From contig NZ_FCOA02000030.1 of assembly GCF_001544875.2 (NCBI RefSeq), positions 1-64,000 of the forward strand: a stretch of 64,000 bases of DNA, read 5' to 3'. Shown one piece after another: positions 1 through 8,371 of this stretch. Under the pieces are notes generated by a model. The model saw only the letters and a program-made list of their open reading frames with translations, did not search any database and was not told the origin of the DNA. The DNA is from Caballeronia hypogeia. Lineage in GTDB: Bacteria; Pseudomonadota; Gammaproteobacteria; Burkholderiales; Burkholderiaceae. Positions within the stretch are counted from its first letter, which is position 1, and each line of letters opens with the position of its first letter. The translations under genes and the position numbers were made by a program.

Positions 1-728
1 TTCATCAGGATGACGCCGCCGCGCGGGCCGCGCAGGCTCTTGTGCGTGGTCGTCGTGACGAAGTCGGCGTGCGGCACGGGGTTCGGATAGAGACCTGCGG
101 CGATCAGGCCCGCGTAATGCGCCATGTCGACCATCAGATACGCGCCGACCGACTTCGCGATCTTCCCAAGGCGCTCGAAGTCGATCTTCAGCGCGAACGC
201 GGAAGCGCCCGCGACGATCAGCTTCGGTTTGTGCTCGTTGGCGAGCGCTTCGGCCGCTTCGTAGTCGATGTCTTCCGCTTCGGTCAGGCCATAGCTCACG
301 ACGTTGAACCACTTGCCCGACATGTTGACGGGCGAGCCGTGCGTGAGGTGGCCGCCGTGCGCGAGGCTCAGGCCCATGATCGTGTCGCCGGGCTTGAGCA
401 TCGCGAAGAACACGCCCTGGTTGGCCTGCGAGCCGGAGTTCGGCTGCACGTTCGCGGCTTCGGCGCCGAAGATCTGCTTCACGCGATCGATGGCGAGCTG
501 CTCGACCACATCGACATACTCGCAGCCGCCGTAGTAACGCTTGCCCGGATAGCCTTCCGCATACTTGTTGGTCAGTTGCGAGCCTTGCGCGGCCATGACG
601 GCGGGCGACGTATAGTTTTCCGACGCGATCAGCTCGATGTGATCTTCCTGACGGCGGTTTTCATCGGTGATGGCGGCCCAGAGTTCCGGGTCGACGTTTT
701 CAACGGTGCTGATTGCGCGATCGAACAT
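1..728 (-). CDS. glyA: Serine hydroxymethyltransferase, C-terminal part beyond the window
   Basis: This PLP enzyme interconverts serine and glycine while charging tetrahydrofolate with a one-carbon unit in the cytoplasm. The visible part is about the first 242 of the usual ~415 residues. It starts MFDRAISTVENVDPELW and contains ELIASENYTS, NKYAEGYPGKRYYGG, the LSLAHGGHLTHG segment and the PLP-lysine motif TTTTHKSLRGPRGG close to the window edge. The gene runs leftwards off the window. The start is the ATG whose complement is at 726-728; a strong Shine-Dalgarno sequence is not obvious. It is a core chromosomal gene and so anchors the left side of the accessory region. Identity is secure. Confidence 0.97.
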   Translation of the reverse strand, partial: MFDRAISTVENVDPELWAAITDENRRQEDHIELIASENYTSPAVMAAQGSQLTNKYAEGYPGKRYYGGCEYVDVVEQLAIDRVKQIFGAEAANVQPNSGSQANQGVFFAMLKPGDTIMGLSLAHGGHLTHGSPVNMSGKWFNVVSYGLTEAEDIDYEAAEALANEHKPKLIVAGASAFALKIDFERLGKIAKSVGAYLMVDMAHYAGLIAAGLYPNPVPHADFVTTTTHKSLRGPRGGVILM

Positions 729-874
729 AGTGGATATCCAAGTAGGTGGGATTCAAACGGCTCCGGACGCGCCACACTGAAGGCGTCTCGACAATCGCCA
801 TTGCATCGAATTCGGACGCGGCCGGATAGAAGAATTGCGACATGCCGCTGGAATGGCGTGCACGGCGCGAGTGC

Positions 875-917
875 GAAAAAAAGATCGAAGGTTCGCTTCG
901 CGGCGAAACCTTCGATC
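875..917 (-). terminator. Rho-independent terminator after the SDR gene
   Basis: Read on the minus strand, a 14-15 bp stem (arms GATCGAAGGTTTCGC and GCGAACCTTCGATC, one bulged base) is followed directly by a run of seven T. It lies 34 bases past the SDR stop codon and upstream of glyA. This is the canonical layout of an intrinsic terminator and separates the two transcripts. Confidence 0.9.
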
Positions 918-950
918 CCGTGACCACGCCTGGGCGCTGGAAACGCGGCG

Positions 951-1736
951 CTACACCGCGGAAAAACAGTTGTCGACGAAGAGATGCGTGCCGTTCACGA
1001 AGCTCGATTCATCGGAGGCCAGGAACAGCGCGGCGGCGGCCACTTCCGACGGCTCGCACAGCCGACCCTGTTGCTGGGCGATGGCTTCCTCGGTGGCGTC
1101 GACGCCCATCGCCTGGAGATCTTTCAGCTCGCGGATGCCGTGCGGCGTGCGGATGAAGCCCGGCGCAAGCGCATTGCAGCGAATGCCGCGATCGCGGTAT
1201 TCGACGGCGATCGCGCGCGCGAACATGTGGCACGCGCCCTTGGTCGCGTCGTAAAGCACTTCGCCGGGCGTCGCGCAGACGGCGGATATCGACGACGTGC
1301 AGACGATGCTGCCGCCGCCCTGTTCGAGCATCTGCGGCAGGACGGCCTGCGTCATCAGGAACATGCTCTTGACGTTCACGCTCATGAGCCAGTCCCACTC
1401 GGTCTCCTCGATGTCGAGGAACGGCTTCACGATCAGCGTGCCCGCGTGATTGAAGAGGATGTTGGCGTTGCCATAGGCGTCGCGCGCGCGGGCCACCGCG
1501 CGGCGCACGTCCGTCTGATTCGACACGTCCGCGCCGATGCCGATCGCCTGCAGGCCGTCGTCGCGCAGTCTGGACGCGAGTGTTTCCGCCGCGTCGAAAT
1601 CTCGATCGACAATGGCGACCTTCGCGCCTTGCGCCGCGAACAACGAGGCCGCAGCCGCGCCGCAGCCGCCGGCGCCGCCGCTCACGATGGCGACCTTGCC
1701 CGCGAGGCGGCCGTCGAGCTTTACAGTCATGTGCAT
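951..1736 (-). CDS. SDR family NAD(P)-dependent oxidoreductase
   Basis: A 261-residue classical short-chain dehydrogenase/reductase. The nucleotide-binding glycine motif is SGGAGGCG (residues 19-26), the NAG motif appears as NHAG (about 96-99), and the catalytic set is Ser148/149, Tyr162 and Lys166 (YDATK). The C-terminal NGTHLFVDNCFSAV resembles the end of many cytoplasmic SDRs such as 3-oxoacyl-ACP reductase-like or polyol dehydrogenases. The exact substrate cannot be told. A second in-frame ATG lies two codons in (1730) and could be the start. It is divergent from the AraC gene, which may control it, and has its own terminator at 875-917. Confidence 0.88.
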   Translation of the reverse strand: MHMTVKLDGRLAGKVAIVSGGAGGCGAAAASLFAAQGAKVAIVDRDFDAAETLASRLRDDGLQAIGIGADVSNQTDVRRAVARARDAYGNANILFNHAGTLIVKPFLDIEETEWDWLMSVNVKSMFLMTQAVLPQMLEQGGGSIVCTSSISAVCATPGEVLYDATKGACHMFARAIAVEYRDRGIRCNALAPGFIRTPHGIRELKDLQAMGVDATEEAIAQQQGRLCEPSEVAAAALFLASDESSFVNGTHLFVDNCFSAV

Positions 1737-1785
1737 GTTCTCCGATGGTTCGTTTTCACGCTGTCGACACCGACGTTATGGCGCC

Positions 1786-1828
1786 GGAAAGCCGTGCACT
1801 ATCGGATTTCGGCAGCTAAGGGCTTTCC
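1786..1828. promoter_or_regulatory. Inverted repeat in the SDR/AraC divergent control region
   Basis: GGAAAGCC at 1786-1793 and GGCTTTCC at 1821-1828 are perfect inverted arms separated by 27 bases, midway between the divergent SDR and araC-type starts. This is a plausible regulator site or RNA hairpin, but only two copies are seen and no function is proven. Confidence 0.3.
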
Positions 1829-1910
1829 ACGAAGCGCGCGCGTCGAGGCTTTTTGGCGCGTGGTCATCCCCGATAGAATCGCGATTTGAACTGCAACACG
1901 GCGACTCCCG

Positions 1911-2912
1911 ATGAGCGCGGCATCACATCCGACGACAGGATCAGGCACACGGCGCTTCGCCCGGTCGGTCGCGTTCTCCGCGTTCACCGACGTGGACGAG
2001 CAGGCGCGCGCCTTCGATGGCTGGAGCCTCAACTACACGCAGATTTCGGGCGGCCTGTTTCACGGGTCGTCGTCGATCGTGTCGCTGGGCGGCATACGGC
2101 TGCTCGTCGAGCATCTGGACAAGGTAATCCTTCAGCAAGGCTCGGTGCCGTCCGACCGCGTGGCCGTGGCCGTGCCGCTGGAACTGGAAGGGCACGCGCG
2201 CATGTGTGGCGAGAAGAGCAGCCGCGACAGCCTGCACGTGTTTTCGAGCGGGCCGGAATTCGAGTTCTATTCTCCGGACCGGCATGTGCTGGTGAATGTG
2301 GAAATCGAGCCGGACAAGCTCGCTTCCGAGCCGATGCGCGCGCTCGGGGCATCGCTGCTATCGCGGCCGATGTCGCCCCTGATCCCGATGGCCGCCGACG
2401 CCGCCGACAATCTGCGCCAGCTTCTCAAGCAGACGCTCGCCGCATCGGCGCAGGCGTCGCCCGGCGAGCAGGCCGATACCGACGAACGCATCGCGCTGCT
2501 CGAACGGACGATTCTCTATGCGATCTCCGAGGCCATCTCCGTGATACCCGAGGCGGGCAGCGGCAACGCGCGCCCGACGAAGTACTGGCCGCTCGTCAAC
2601 GCGGTGCAGGATCGTCTTCAGGACCCGGCGACGTGTCCGCTGTCCATCGCGGAGTTGTGCGTGCAGGTCGGCGTGAGTCGCAGAACGCTGCAATATGCCT
2701 TCCAGGAGGCGCTGAACCTGAACCCGATCGCCTATCTTCGCGCGGTCCGGCTGAATCATGTGCGACGCGATCTGCGCCTGGGCGAATCCGTGACATCGGC
2801 GGCGACGAAGTGGGGCTTCTGGCATCTGAGCAGCTTCGCGCATGACTATCGCGTGATGTTCGGCGAGCTGCCGTCGGCTGCTTCGAAACGCCATGCGCGC
2901 AAGCCGCGCTGA
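1911..2912 (+). CDS. AraC family transcriptional regulator
   Basis: A 333-residue protein with an N-terminal ligand or dimer domain (about residues 20-200) and a C-terminal AraC double helix-turn-helix (about 235-325). The HTH region reads CPLSIAELCVQVGVSRRTLQ, followed by LNPIAYLRAVRLNHVRRDL and GFWHLSSFAHDYRVMFGELP, the typical second helix-turn-helix with its FxHxYRxxFGxxP ending. It is divergently placed from the SDR gene, so the SDR is the natural target. It converges with the GNAT gene with only three bases between stop codons. The inducer is unknown. Confidence 0.9.
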   Translation: MSAASHPTTGSGTRRFARSVAFSAFTDVDEQARAFDGWSLNYTQISGGLFHGSSSIVSLGGIRLLVEHLDKVILQQGSVPSDRVAVAVPLELEGHARMCGEKSSRDSLHVFSSGPEFEFYSPDRHVLVNVEIEPDKLASEPMRALGASLLSRPMSPLIPMAADAADNLRQLLKQTLAASAQASPGEQADTDERIALLERTILYAISEAISVIPEAGSGNARPTKYWPLVNAVQDRLQDPATCPLSIAELCVQVGVSRRTLQYAFQEALNLNPIAYLRAVRLNHVRRDLRLGESVTSAATKWGFWHLSSFAHDYRVMFGELPSAASKRHARKPR

Positions 2913-2915
2913 CGC

Positions 2916-3596
2916 TTAAGCCGCGCGCACGAGCTGCGTCAGCATGAACTCGTGACGCAGCGCGAAGCCGAGCCGTTCATACAAGCCGATGGCGCCGGTG
3001 TTGTGGCTGAACACGTGCAGGAACGGCGTCTCGCCACGTTGCGCGATCTCCCGGCGCAGCACGTTGATGAGCCGCGCGGCGATGCCTCGCCCGCGCCACT
3101 GTTCATCGACGCATACGGCGCTGATCTCGACATGGCCGTCCATTCGCATGCGTTCGCCCGCCATCGCGATGAGACGTCCTTCATCGCGTATGCCGATGTA
3201 GTTGCCCATCTCATGCGTGCGCTTGCCGAACGGGCCGGGCCTGGTGCGTTGCGCGAGTTCGAGCATGTCGGGCACGTCTTGCTTGGCGAGGCGGATCATG
3301 TCGCGATCGTCGGTGCTTTCGGCGAACCGCTGCGTGTCGATCATCTGATGGATCGTGCCGAGGCGCTGCGCTTCAATCCCTTCGACCTCGATCTCGACGT
3401 CACCCGGAGACAACACGGCCGCGCGCTCCTGCGGTTTCAGCATCGCACCGAGCGCTCGCCACGAGTTCGGGCTTTCCGAGTCGACAGCCGCGAAAGGCGC
3501 GATATCGGGATCGTAGCGGCGGGCGAGGGCGTCGCCTTCGCCGAGATGCGCCTGCCGCGTGGTCAGCGCGGTCCAGACGGGGCGGTCGAGGGTCAT
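2916..3596 (-). CDS. GNAT family N-acetyltransferase
   Basis: A 226-residue protein. Its last ~90 residues form an FR47-like GNAT fold with the acetyl-CoA pyrophosphate loop WRGRGIAARLI after a strand reading HVEISAVCVD, and the terminal NTGAIGLYERLGF motif. The N-terminal ~110 residues are less conserved and may be a degenerate second GNAT lobe, as in two-domain members. It is predicted to be cytoplasmic and transfers acetyl from acetyl-CoA to an unknown amine. It is transcribed alone, with its promoter in 3597-3707, a stretch that contains an imperfect dyad around 3668-3696 (CGTAAAT and ATTTACG arms). Confidence 0.88.
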   Translation of the reverse strand: MTLDRPVWTALTTRQAHLGEGDALARRYDPDIAPFAAVDSESPNSWRALGAMLKPQERAAVLSPGDVEIEVEGIEAQRLGTIHQMIDTQRFAESTDDRDMIRLAKQDVPDMLELAQRTRPGPFGKRTHEMGNYIGIRDEGRLIAMAGERMRMDGHVEISAVCVDEQWRGRGIAARLINVLRREIAQRGETPFLHVFSHNTGAIGLYERLGFALRHEFMLTQLVRAA

Positions 3597-3707
3597 GGTC
3601 GTTCTCCGGGCGATGAGTGATCGGGATGGGGATTACTCTAGGCCAGTGGCGTGCGCGACGCTATCGCCGTAAATGACATCTTCGGCATGATTTACGCCAA
3701 CCCAGGA

Positions 3708-4295
3708 TCAGACATCCTCCAGCGTCTCTCCCCTTTCCGCAATGATCCTTCCGAGCTCGCGCGTAGAAGGCACGCGGCGCATCGGATTCGTTTCTCCCGC
3801 CTCATCCTCCGCGAGATTCTCGATGATGGTCAGCAGCACCTTGCGCGCAATCTTGATATCGCGTTCGCTCAGACCCGTCACGCTGATCTCGTTGACCTCT
3901 TCCGCCAGCGGCACGAGCTTCTTCTTCAGCGCCCGTCCTTCGGCAGTGAGATACACGTGCATGTTCTTCTTGTTCTCGGGCCGCTGCTGACGCTCGACGA
4001 GGCCGAGCTTTTCCATCGCGGTGACGGCCGCGAACGTGGTCGGCGCCATCACGCCCGCCTGTTCGCTCAACTCACGCTGCGTCAGACCGTCCGCTTCCCA
4101 CAGGATCCGTAAAAAGGTCCAGTGTCCGAACGACACCGAATGCTCCGCGAGCCGCATCTGCAACGCGCGCACCATCGAACGCGTGGCGTCTTTCACGAGG
4201 TGCGCCAAGCGGTCGTTCGGCACGGACTCATGCCAGTGGCGCAGCATTTCCTCGGTTTCGCGCGGTGCGCCTTCCCCAGTCTTCTTTCGTGTCAT
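3708..4295 (-). CDS. MarR family regulator of the phthalate genes
   Basis: A 195-residue winged-helix protein. The core runs from about residue 40 to 165: FGHWTFLRILWEADGLTQREL, then SEQAGVMAPTTFAAVTAMEKLG (recognition helix) and the wing RRQRPENKKNMHVYLTAEG. It diverges from the permease gene ophD and most likely represses it and the ophA1 operon until an aromatic ligand binds. Support for this is a near-identical palindrome in both control regions (4441-4454 and 5996-6009). A perfect minus-strand TATAAT at 4435-4440 touches the first box, suggesting autoregulation as well. The assignment as regulator of these genes is inference from position and sites. Confidence 0.88.
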   Translation of the reverse strand: MTRKKTGEGAPRETEEMLRHWHESVPNDRLAHLVKDATRSMVRALQMRLAEHSVSFGHWTFLRILWEADGLTQRELSEQAGVMAPTTFAAVTAMEKLGLVERQQRPENKKNMHVYLTAEGRALKKKLVPLAEEVNEISVTGLSERDIKIARKVLLTIIENLAEDEAGETNPMRRVPSTRELGRIIAERGETLEDV

Positions 4296-4434
4296 GACGG
4301 TAAATTCTTCCAGAGAGCCGGACTTTTCTCATCGACATGATAGCCGTTGAGCCTCTTGTGACGCGCATCCGCGACGCCTCGACACGCGTCTCGGTGCAAA
4401 CCCGAACTTGTTCGCGCGCCGTCGTCTCCCTACC

Positions 4435-4454
4435 ATTATAGTTAGATATCGAAT
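4435..4454 (-). promoter_or_regulatory. marR promoter -10 and adjoining MarR-type box
   Basis: On the minus strand a consensus TATAAT lies at 4440-4435. Directly upstream of it (plus 4441-4454) is GTTAGATATCGAAT, which matches the perfect palindrome ATTAGATATCTAAT before ophA1 at 12 of 14 positions. A repressor bound here would cover the core promoter and also sit in the ophD upstream region. Confidence 0.65.
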
Positions 4455-4538
4455 AAAAACTCCTGATGTCCGGCGGTGGCGGATGAGCCCGCGCGCCGCC
4501 GCATCGTCCTCAAGAGAAAAGTGAAACGGAGACGTTTG

Positions 4539-5891
4539 GTGGCCAAATCCACAGTCACGCAATTCATGTCGGAATCGGACGCAGCGGCGGCGCGCGTCGA
4601 GGCCACCTATCACAAGGTCACGTGGCGGCTCATGTCGTTCATTTTCGTGTGCTGGGTGCTGAACTATCTCGACCGCGTGAATGTGAGCTTCGCGCAATTG
4701 CATCTGAAGCAGGACCTGGGCCTCTCCGACGCCGCCTACGGTCTGGGCGTGAGTCTGTTCTTCATCGGCTATGTGCTGCTCGAAGTGCCGAGCACGCTCT
4801 GGCTCAAGAAGATCGGCGCGCGCCTCACCATCTCGCGCATCATGGTCCTGTGGGGCGGCATCTCCACCGCGATGGCCTTCATGACCACGCCGACGCAGTT
4901 CTACATCGCGCGCATTCTGCTCGGCGCGGCCGAGGCGGGTTTCTGGCCCGGCATCATCCTGTATCTGACGTACTGGTATCCGGGTGCGCGGCGTGCGCGC
5001 ATTACCTCGCGCTTTCTGCTGGCGATCGCGGCGGCGGGCATCATCGGCGGGCCGCTGTCGGGCTGGATCCTGCATAACTTCGTCGATGTGCTCGGCTACA
5101 AGGCGTGGCAGTGGCTGTTCTTCCTCGAAGGCCTGCCGGCCCTGCTGATGGGCGTCGTCGCGTTCTTCTATCTGGTCGATCGTCCGCAGGAAGCGCGCTG
5201 GCTCGACGACGAGCAAAAGAAGATCATCCTCGATGCGCTCGCAGCCGACCGCGCCGAGAAGAAGCCCGCGAATCATTCGCGTCATCAACTGCTCACGGCG
5301 CTGAAGGACCCGCGCGTGTATATCCTCGCGGCGGGCTGGGGCACGGTTCCGTTGTGCGGCACGATCCTCAACTACTGGACGCCGACCATCATCCGGCAAG
5401 CGGGCGTCGCGGACGTGCTCAACGTCGGCTTGTTGTCAGCGCTGCCGTACATCATCGGCGCGCTCGGGATGTTCGCGGTCGCGCGCAGTTCCGATGTCAC
5501 GCTGGAGCGGCGCTGGCACTTCTTCGCGTGCACGGCGGTCGGCGCACTGGGCGGGTTTCTGTTGCCCGTGCTGTCGCACAACACGGCGGCCGCCATCATG
5601 TGTCTCGGCATGATCTCCATTTCCTACTTCGGCGCGGCGGCCATCATCTGGTCGATTCCACCCGCCTATCTTTCCGATGACGCGGCCGCCGCGGGCATCG
5701 GCGCCATCAGCAGCCTGGGACAAGTGGGGGCGTTCTGCGGGCCGCTCGCGCTCGGCTGGATCAAGACGATGACCGGCAGCCTCGCTATCGGTCTCTCGGC
5801 CATCGCCGCGATCGTGGTGCTGGGCGGCCTCGCGGTGCTCATCGGCGTGCCGGCGAACACCTTGCGCGAGCACGCGGAAAAGCACACCTGA
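4539..5891 (+). CDS. ophD: MFS transporter, phthalate permease-like
   Basis: A major facilitator of the anion:cation symporter type, about 450 residues and 12 predicted membrane helices. Recognisable parts are the first helix FIFVCWVLNYLDRVNVSFA, the loop LWLKKIGARLTISRIM and the stretch AAEAGFWPGIILYLTYWYP. It probably imports phthalate or a related aromatic dicarboxylate for the downstream enzymes. I favour the GTG at 4539 because CGGAG sits seven bases before it. An upstream GTG at 4476 and an ATG at 4566 are alternatives. It is transcribed from its own promoter opposite marR and ends in the terminator at 5923-5944. The substrate is inferred from context. Confidence 0.85.
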   Translation: MAKSTVTQFMSESDAAAARVEATYHKVTWRLMSFIFVCWVLNYLDRVNVSFAQLHLKQDLGLSDAAYGLGVSLFFIGYVLLEVPSTLWLKKIGARLTISRIMVLWGGISTAMAFMTTPTQFYIARILLGAAEAGFWPGIILYLTYWYPGARRARITSRFLLAIAAAGIIGGPLSGWILHNFVDVLGYKAWQWLFFLEGLPALLMGVVAFFYLVDRPQEARWLDDEQKKIILDALAADRAEKKPANHSRHQLLTALKDPRVYILAAGWGTVPLCGTILNYWTPTIIRQAGVADVLNVGLLSALPYIIGALGMFAVARSSDVTLERRWHFFACTAVGALGGFLLPVLSHNTAAAIMCLGMISISYFGAAAIIWSIPPAYLSDDAAAAGIGAISSLGQVGAFCGPLALGWIKTMTGSLAIGLSAIAAIVVLGGLAVLIGVPANTLREHAEKHT

Positions 5892-5922
5892 CATGCAGTA
5901 TTCGTGTTTCTCGCAGCACGGC

Positions 5923-5944
5923 GGCGCCTTCGGGCGCCGTTTTC
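5923..5944 (+). terminator. Intrinsic terminator after ophD
   Basis: CGGCGCC, loop TTCG, GGCGCCG, then TTTT: a perfect seven-pair GC stem closed by the stable UUCG tetraloop and followed by a T run. It lies 32 bases past the ophD stop, so the ophA1 operon must use its own promoter. Confidence 0.9.
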
Positions 5945-5982
5945 ATTTGCAGCGTTCGCCGCGCGTTTCCGGGAAAACCCGC

Positions 5983-6011
5983 TTGCCTTAAAATAATTAG
6001 ATATCTAATAT
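5983..6011 (+). promoter_or_regulatory. ophA1 operon promoter with a perfect 14-bp operator
   Basis: A -35-like TTGCCT (5983-5988), a 17-base spacer and TAATAT (6006-6011) make a good sigma-70 promoter 36 bases before the ophA1 start. The perfect palindrome ATTAGATATCTAAT (5996-6009) fills the spacer and overlaps the -10 element. Its near copy at 4441-4454 lies in the marR/ophD region. This arrangement fits repression by steric block. Confidence 0.75.
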
Positions 6012-6046
6012 AAACGCATGGAGACGAAAGCAGGAGAGCAAGGGAA

Positions 6047-7021
6047 ATGAGCGAGACGGCGAGCAACGAGATGTCTTTCAGGACGCTCGTGGTGACGAAG
6101 AAGGAACAGGTGGCGGAGGGCATCGTCAGTTTTGAGTTGCGCGATGCGGATGGACGCGCGCTCGCGCCGTTCACGGCGGGCGCGCATGTGACAGTGCGCG
6201 TGCCGAGCGGCGCGAACCGCAACTATTCGCTGTGCAACGATCCGTCCGAAACGGATCGCTACGTGATTGCGGTGAAGCGCGATGCGGCGGGACGTGGCGG
6301 CTCGATCAGCATGACGGACGACGTCGCGCAGGGCGACCGCATCGAGGTCTCGGAGCCGCGCAACGAGTTCGGGCTCAACGCGCGCGCGCGCCGCTTCGTG
6401 TTCGTCGCGGGCGGCATCGGCATCACGCCGATTCTTTCGATGATGCGTCATCTCAGGTCCACCGGAGAAGCGTCGTTCAAGCTCTATTACCTCACGCGCA
6501 ATGCGGAGATGACGGCCTTCATCGAAGAGCTTTCGGGCGACGAATGGAAAACCGACGTGGTCATTCATCACGATCACGGCAAGGCCGAAAACGCCTTCGA
6601 CTTCTGGCCCGTGTTCGAAAAGCCGGGCAGCGGCGCGCATGTGTACTGCTGCGGCCCGCGCGCATTGATGGACGGCGTGCGCGACATGACCGGCCACTGG
6701 CCGCAAGGCAGCGTGCATTTCGAGAGCTTCGGCGTGGATCAGTCGCGCGCGGCGGACAACAAGCCGTTCAGCGTGAAGCTCGAACGCTCGGGCCGTTGCT
6801 TCGAGATTCCGAAGGACCGTTCGATCCTCGAAATCCTGCGCGACAACGGCATTCGCGCGCCGAGTTCGTGCGAGAGCGGAACGTGCGGATCGTGCCGCAC
6901 CACGCTGTGCGCGGGTGAAGCGGATCACCGCGACATGGTGCTCGGCGACGACGAGAAAAGCGCGCACATCATGATCTGCGTGTCGCGCGCGAAGAGTGAA
7001 GAACTGGTGCTGGATCTTTAA
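6047..7021 (+). CDS. ophA1: Phthalate dioxygenase reductase (FMN, 2Fe-2S)
   Basis: A 324-residue electron-transfer flavoprotein that passes electrons from NADH through FMN and a plant-type 2Fe-2S cluster to the Rieske oxygenase. The FMN motif RNYS is at residues 58-61, the NADH-binding GGIGITP at 122-128 and CCGP at 201-204. The C-terminal ferredoxin domain has ligands Cys275, Cys280, Cys283 and Cys311. Length and motif order match the Burkholderia phthalate dioxygenase reductase family (about 321 residues), including the C-terminal AKSEELVLDL. It is the first gene of the operon, with AAGGGAA as ribosome site. The cognate oxygenase follows after 27 bases. Function on phthalate is strongly suggested by the full gene set. 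Confidence 0.93.
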   Translation: MSETASNEMSFRTLVVTKKEQVAEGIVSFELRDADGRALAPFTAGAHVTVRVPSGANRNYSLCNDPSETDRYVIAVKRDAAGRGGSISMTDDVAQGDRIEVSEPRNEFGLNARARRFVFVAGGIGITPILSMMRHLRSTGEASFKLYYLTRNAEMTAFIEELSGDEWKTDVVIHHDHGKAENAFDFWPVFEKPGSGAHVYCCGPRALMDGVRDMTGHWPQGSVHFESFGVDQSRAADNKPFSVKLERSGRCFEIPKDRSILEILRDNGIRAPSSCESGTCGSCRTTLCAGEADHRDMVLGDDEKSAHIMICVSRAKSEELVLDL

Positions 7022-7048
7022 CGAACACGTTGGTGGGGAGAAGCAAAG

Positions 7049-8371
7049 ATGCTCACGCATGAAGAGAACGAACTGCTGTGCCGTGTCGAAGGCGATGCGC
7101 CGATGGGTCAGATGATGCGTCGTCACTGGACGCCCGTGTGTCTCGTCGAGGAGGTCAGCGAGCCGGACGGCGCGCCCGTCAAGGCGCGCGTGTTCGGCGA
7201 GGATCTGGTCGTGTTCCGCGACACCGACGGCAACGTCGGCGTGATGGACGAATACTGCCCGCACCGGCGCGTGTCGCTGGTCTATGGGCGCAACGAGGAT
7301 TGCGGGCTGCGTTGCCTCTATCACGGCTGGAAGATGGACGTGAAGGGCAACATCATCGAAATGGTGTCCGAGCCTTCGTGCAGCGACATGACGAAGAAGG
7401 TCAGGCACAAGGCGTATGAAACGAAGGAGTGGGGCGGCATCGTGTGGGCGTTCATGGGCCCGCAAGACGCGATTCCCGAATTCACGCCGCCCGCATGGGC
7501 GCCGACGGAGGACACGCGCGTGAGCATCGCGAAGGCGATCCTGCCGTGCAACTGGGCGCAGGTGCTCGAAGGCGCGATCGATTCGGCGCATAGTTCGAGC
7601 CTGCATTCGTCGGACTTCGTGCCGGCGCGCGTCGGCGGCGCGGAGGCGACATCGAAGAACTGGCTGCGTCCGTCGACCGACAAGGCGCCGCGCCTGCAGG
7701 TGCATCGCACGAGTTATGGCTTTCGCTACGCGGCGCTGCGCCGGCCGATCCAGAACGCCGCGACGCACGACTACGTGCGCTCGACCGTGTTCGTCGCGCC
7801 CGCCACCGCGCTGATTCCGCCGAACAATCTCTACAACGTCGCGAACATCAACGTGCCTTGCGACGACACGAGCACCGCGTTCTATTTCATTGCCTGGGGC
7901 CGTCCGGACAAGACGCCGGAAACGGAAACCTGGCGCAAGTTCCTCGGCCAGCAGGTGGGCGCGGACCTCGACGCTTATTACCGTCCGCTGCGCAATCATG
8001 AAAACCGCTTCTGGCAGGACCGCGAGGCGATGAAAGCCGGCAACTTCACCGGTATCAAGGGCTTTCCGAATCAGGACATCGCGATGTGGGTGACCATGGG
8101 CCCGATCGCCGATCGCACCGAAGAGCGGCTGGGCGCAAGCGACGTGGCCGTGGTCGAGTTCCGCCGCCGCATGCTCGATGCGCTGAAGGAGTTTCAGGCG
8201 GGCGAGAGCGCCATCGGCACCGGAGAGAAGGCGATTCCGAAGAGCGTCTGCTCGTTCCAGGCGATGGTGCCGAAGGACACCGACTGGAAGCAATACGCGG
8301 CCACGCCGGTATGGGTCGAGTCGCAAGAGACGGCGTCGGAAGTCGAGCCGAACTATCAGGTGCAGGTCTGA
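7049..8371 (+). CDS. ophA2: Phthalate 4,5-dioxygenase, Rieske oxygenase component
   Basis: A 440-residue aromatic-ring hydroxylating oxygenase that would add both oxygen atoms of O2 to phthalate, giving cis-4,5-dihydro-4,5-dihydroxyphthalate. The Rieske 2Fe-2S ligands are Cys70, His72, Cys89 and His92 (CPHRR and CLYHGWK). The mononuclear iron site is seen as Asp178, His181 and His186 (DSAHSSSLHSSD). The start LTHEENELLCRVEGDAPMG is characteristic of the oligomeric one-component-oxygenase type (no beta subunit), and none is present here. The stop overlaps the ophB start by one base (TGATG), implying translational coupling. Confidence 0.94.
   Translation: MLTHEENELLCRVEGDAPMGQMMRRHWTPVCLVEEVSEPDGAPVKARVFGEDLVVFRDTDGNVGVMDEYCPHRRVSLVYGRNEDCGLRCLYHGWKMDVKGNIIEMVSEPSCSDMTKKVRHKAYETKEWGGIVWAFMGPQDAIPEFTPPAWAPTEDTRVSIAKAILPCNWAQVLEGAIDSAHSSSLHSSDFVPARVGGAEATSKNWLRPSTDKAPRLQVHRTSYGFRYAALRRPIQNAATHDYVRSTVFVAPATALIPPNNLYNVANINVPCDDTSTAFYFIAWGRPDKTPETETWRKFLGQQVGADLDAYYRPLRNHENRFWQDREAMKAGNFTGIKGFPNQDIAMWVTMGPIADRTEERLGASDVAVVEFRRRMLDALKEFQAGESAIGTGEKAIPKSVCSFQAMVPKDTDWKQYAATPVWVESQETASEVEPNYQVQV

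Noticed and set aside
6005..8326. A 773-codon antisense frame across ophA1 and ophA2
   Set aside because: Both plus-strand genes have complete catalytic motifs; the antisense product has none.
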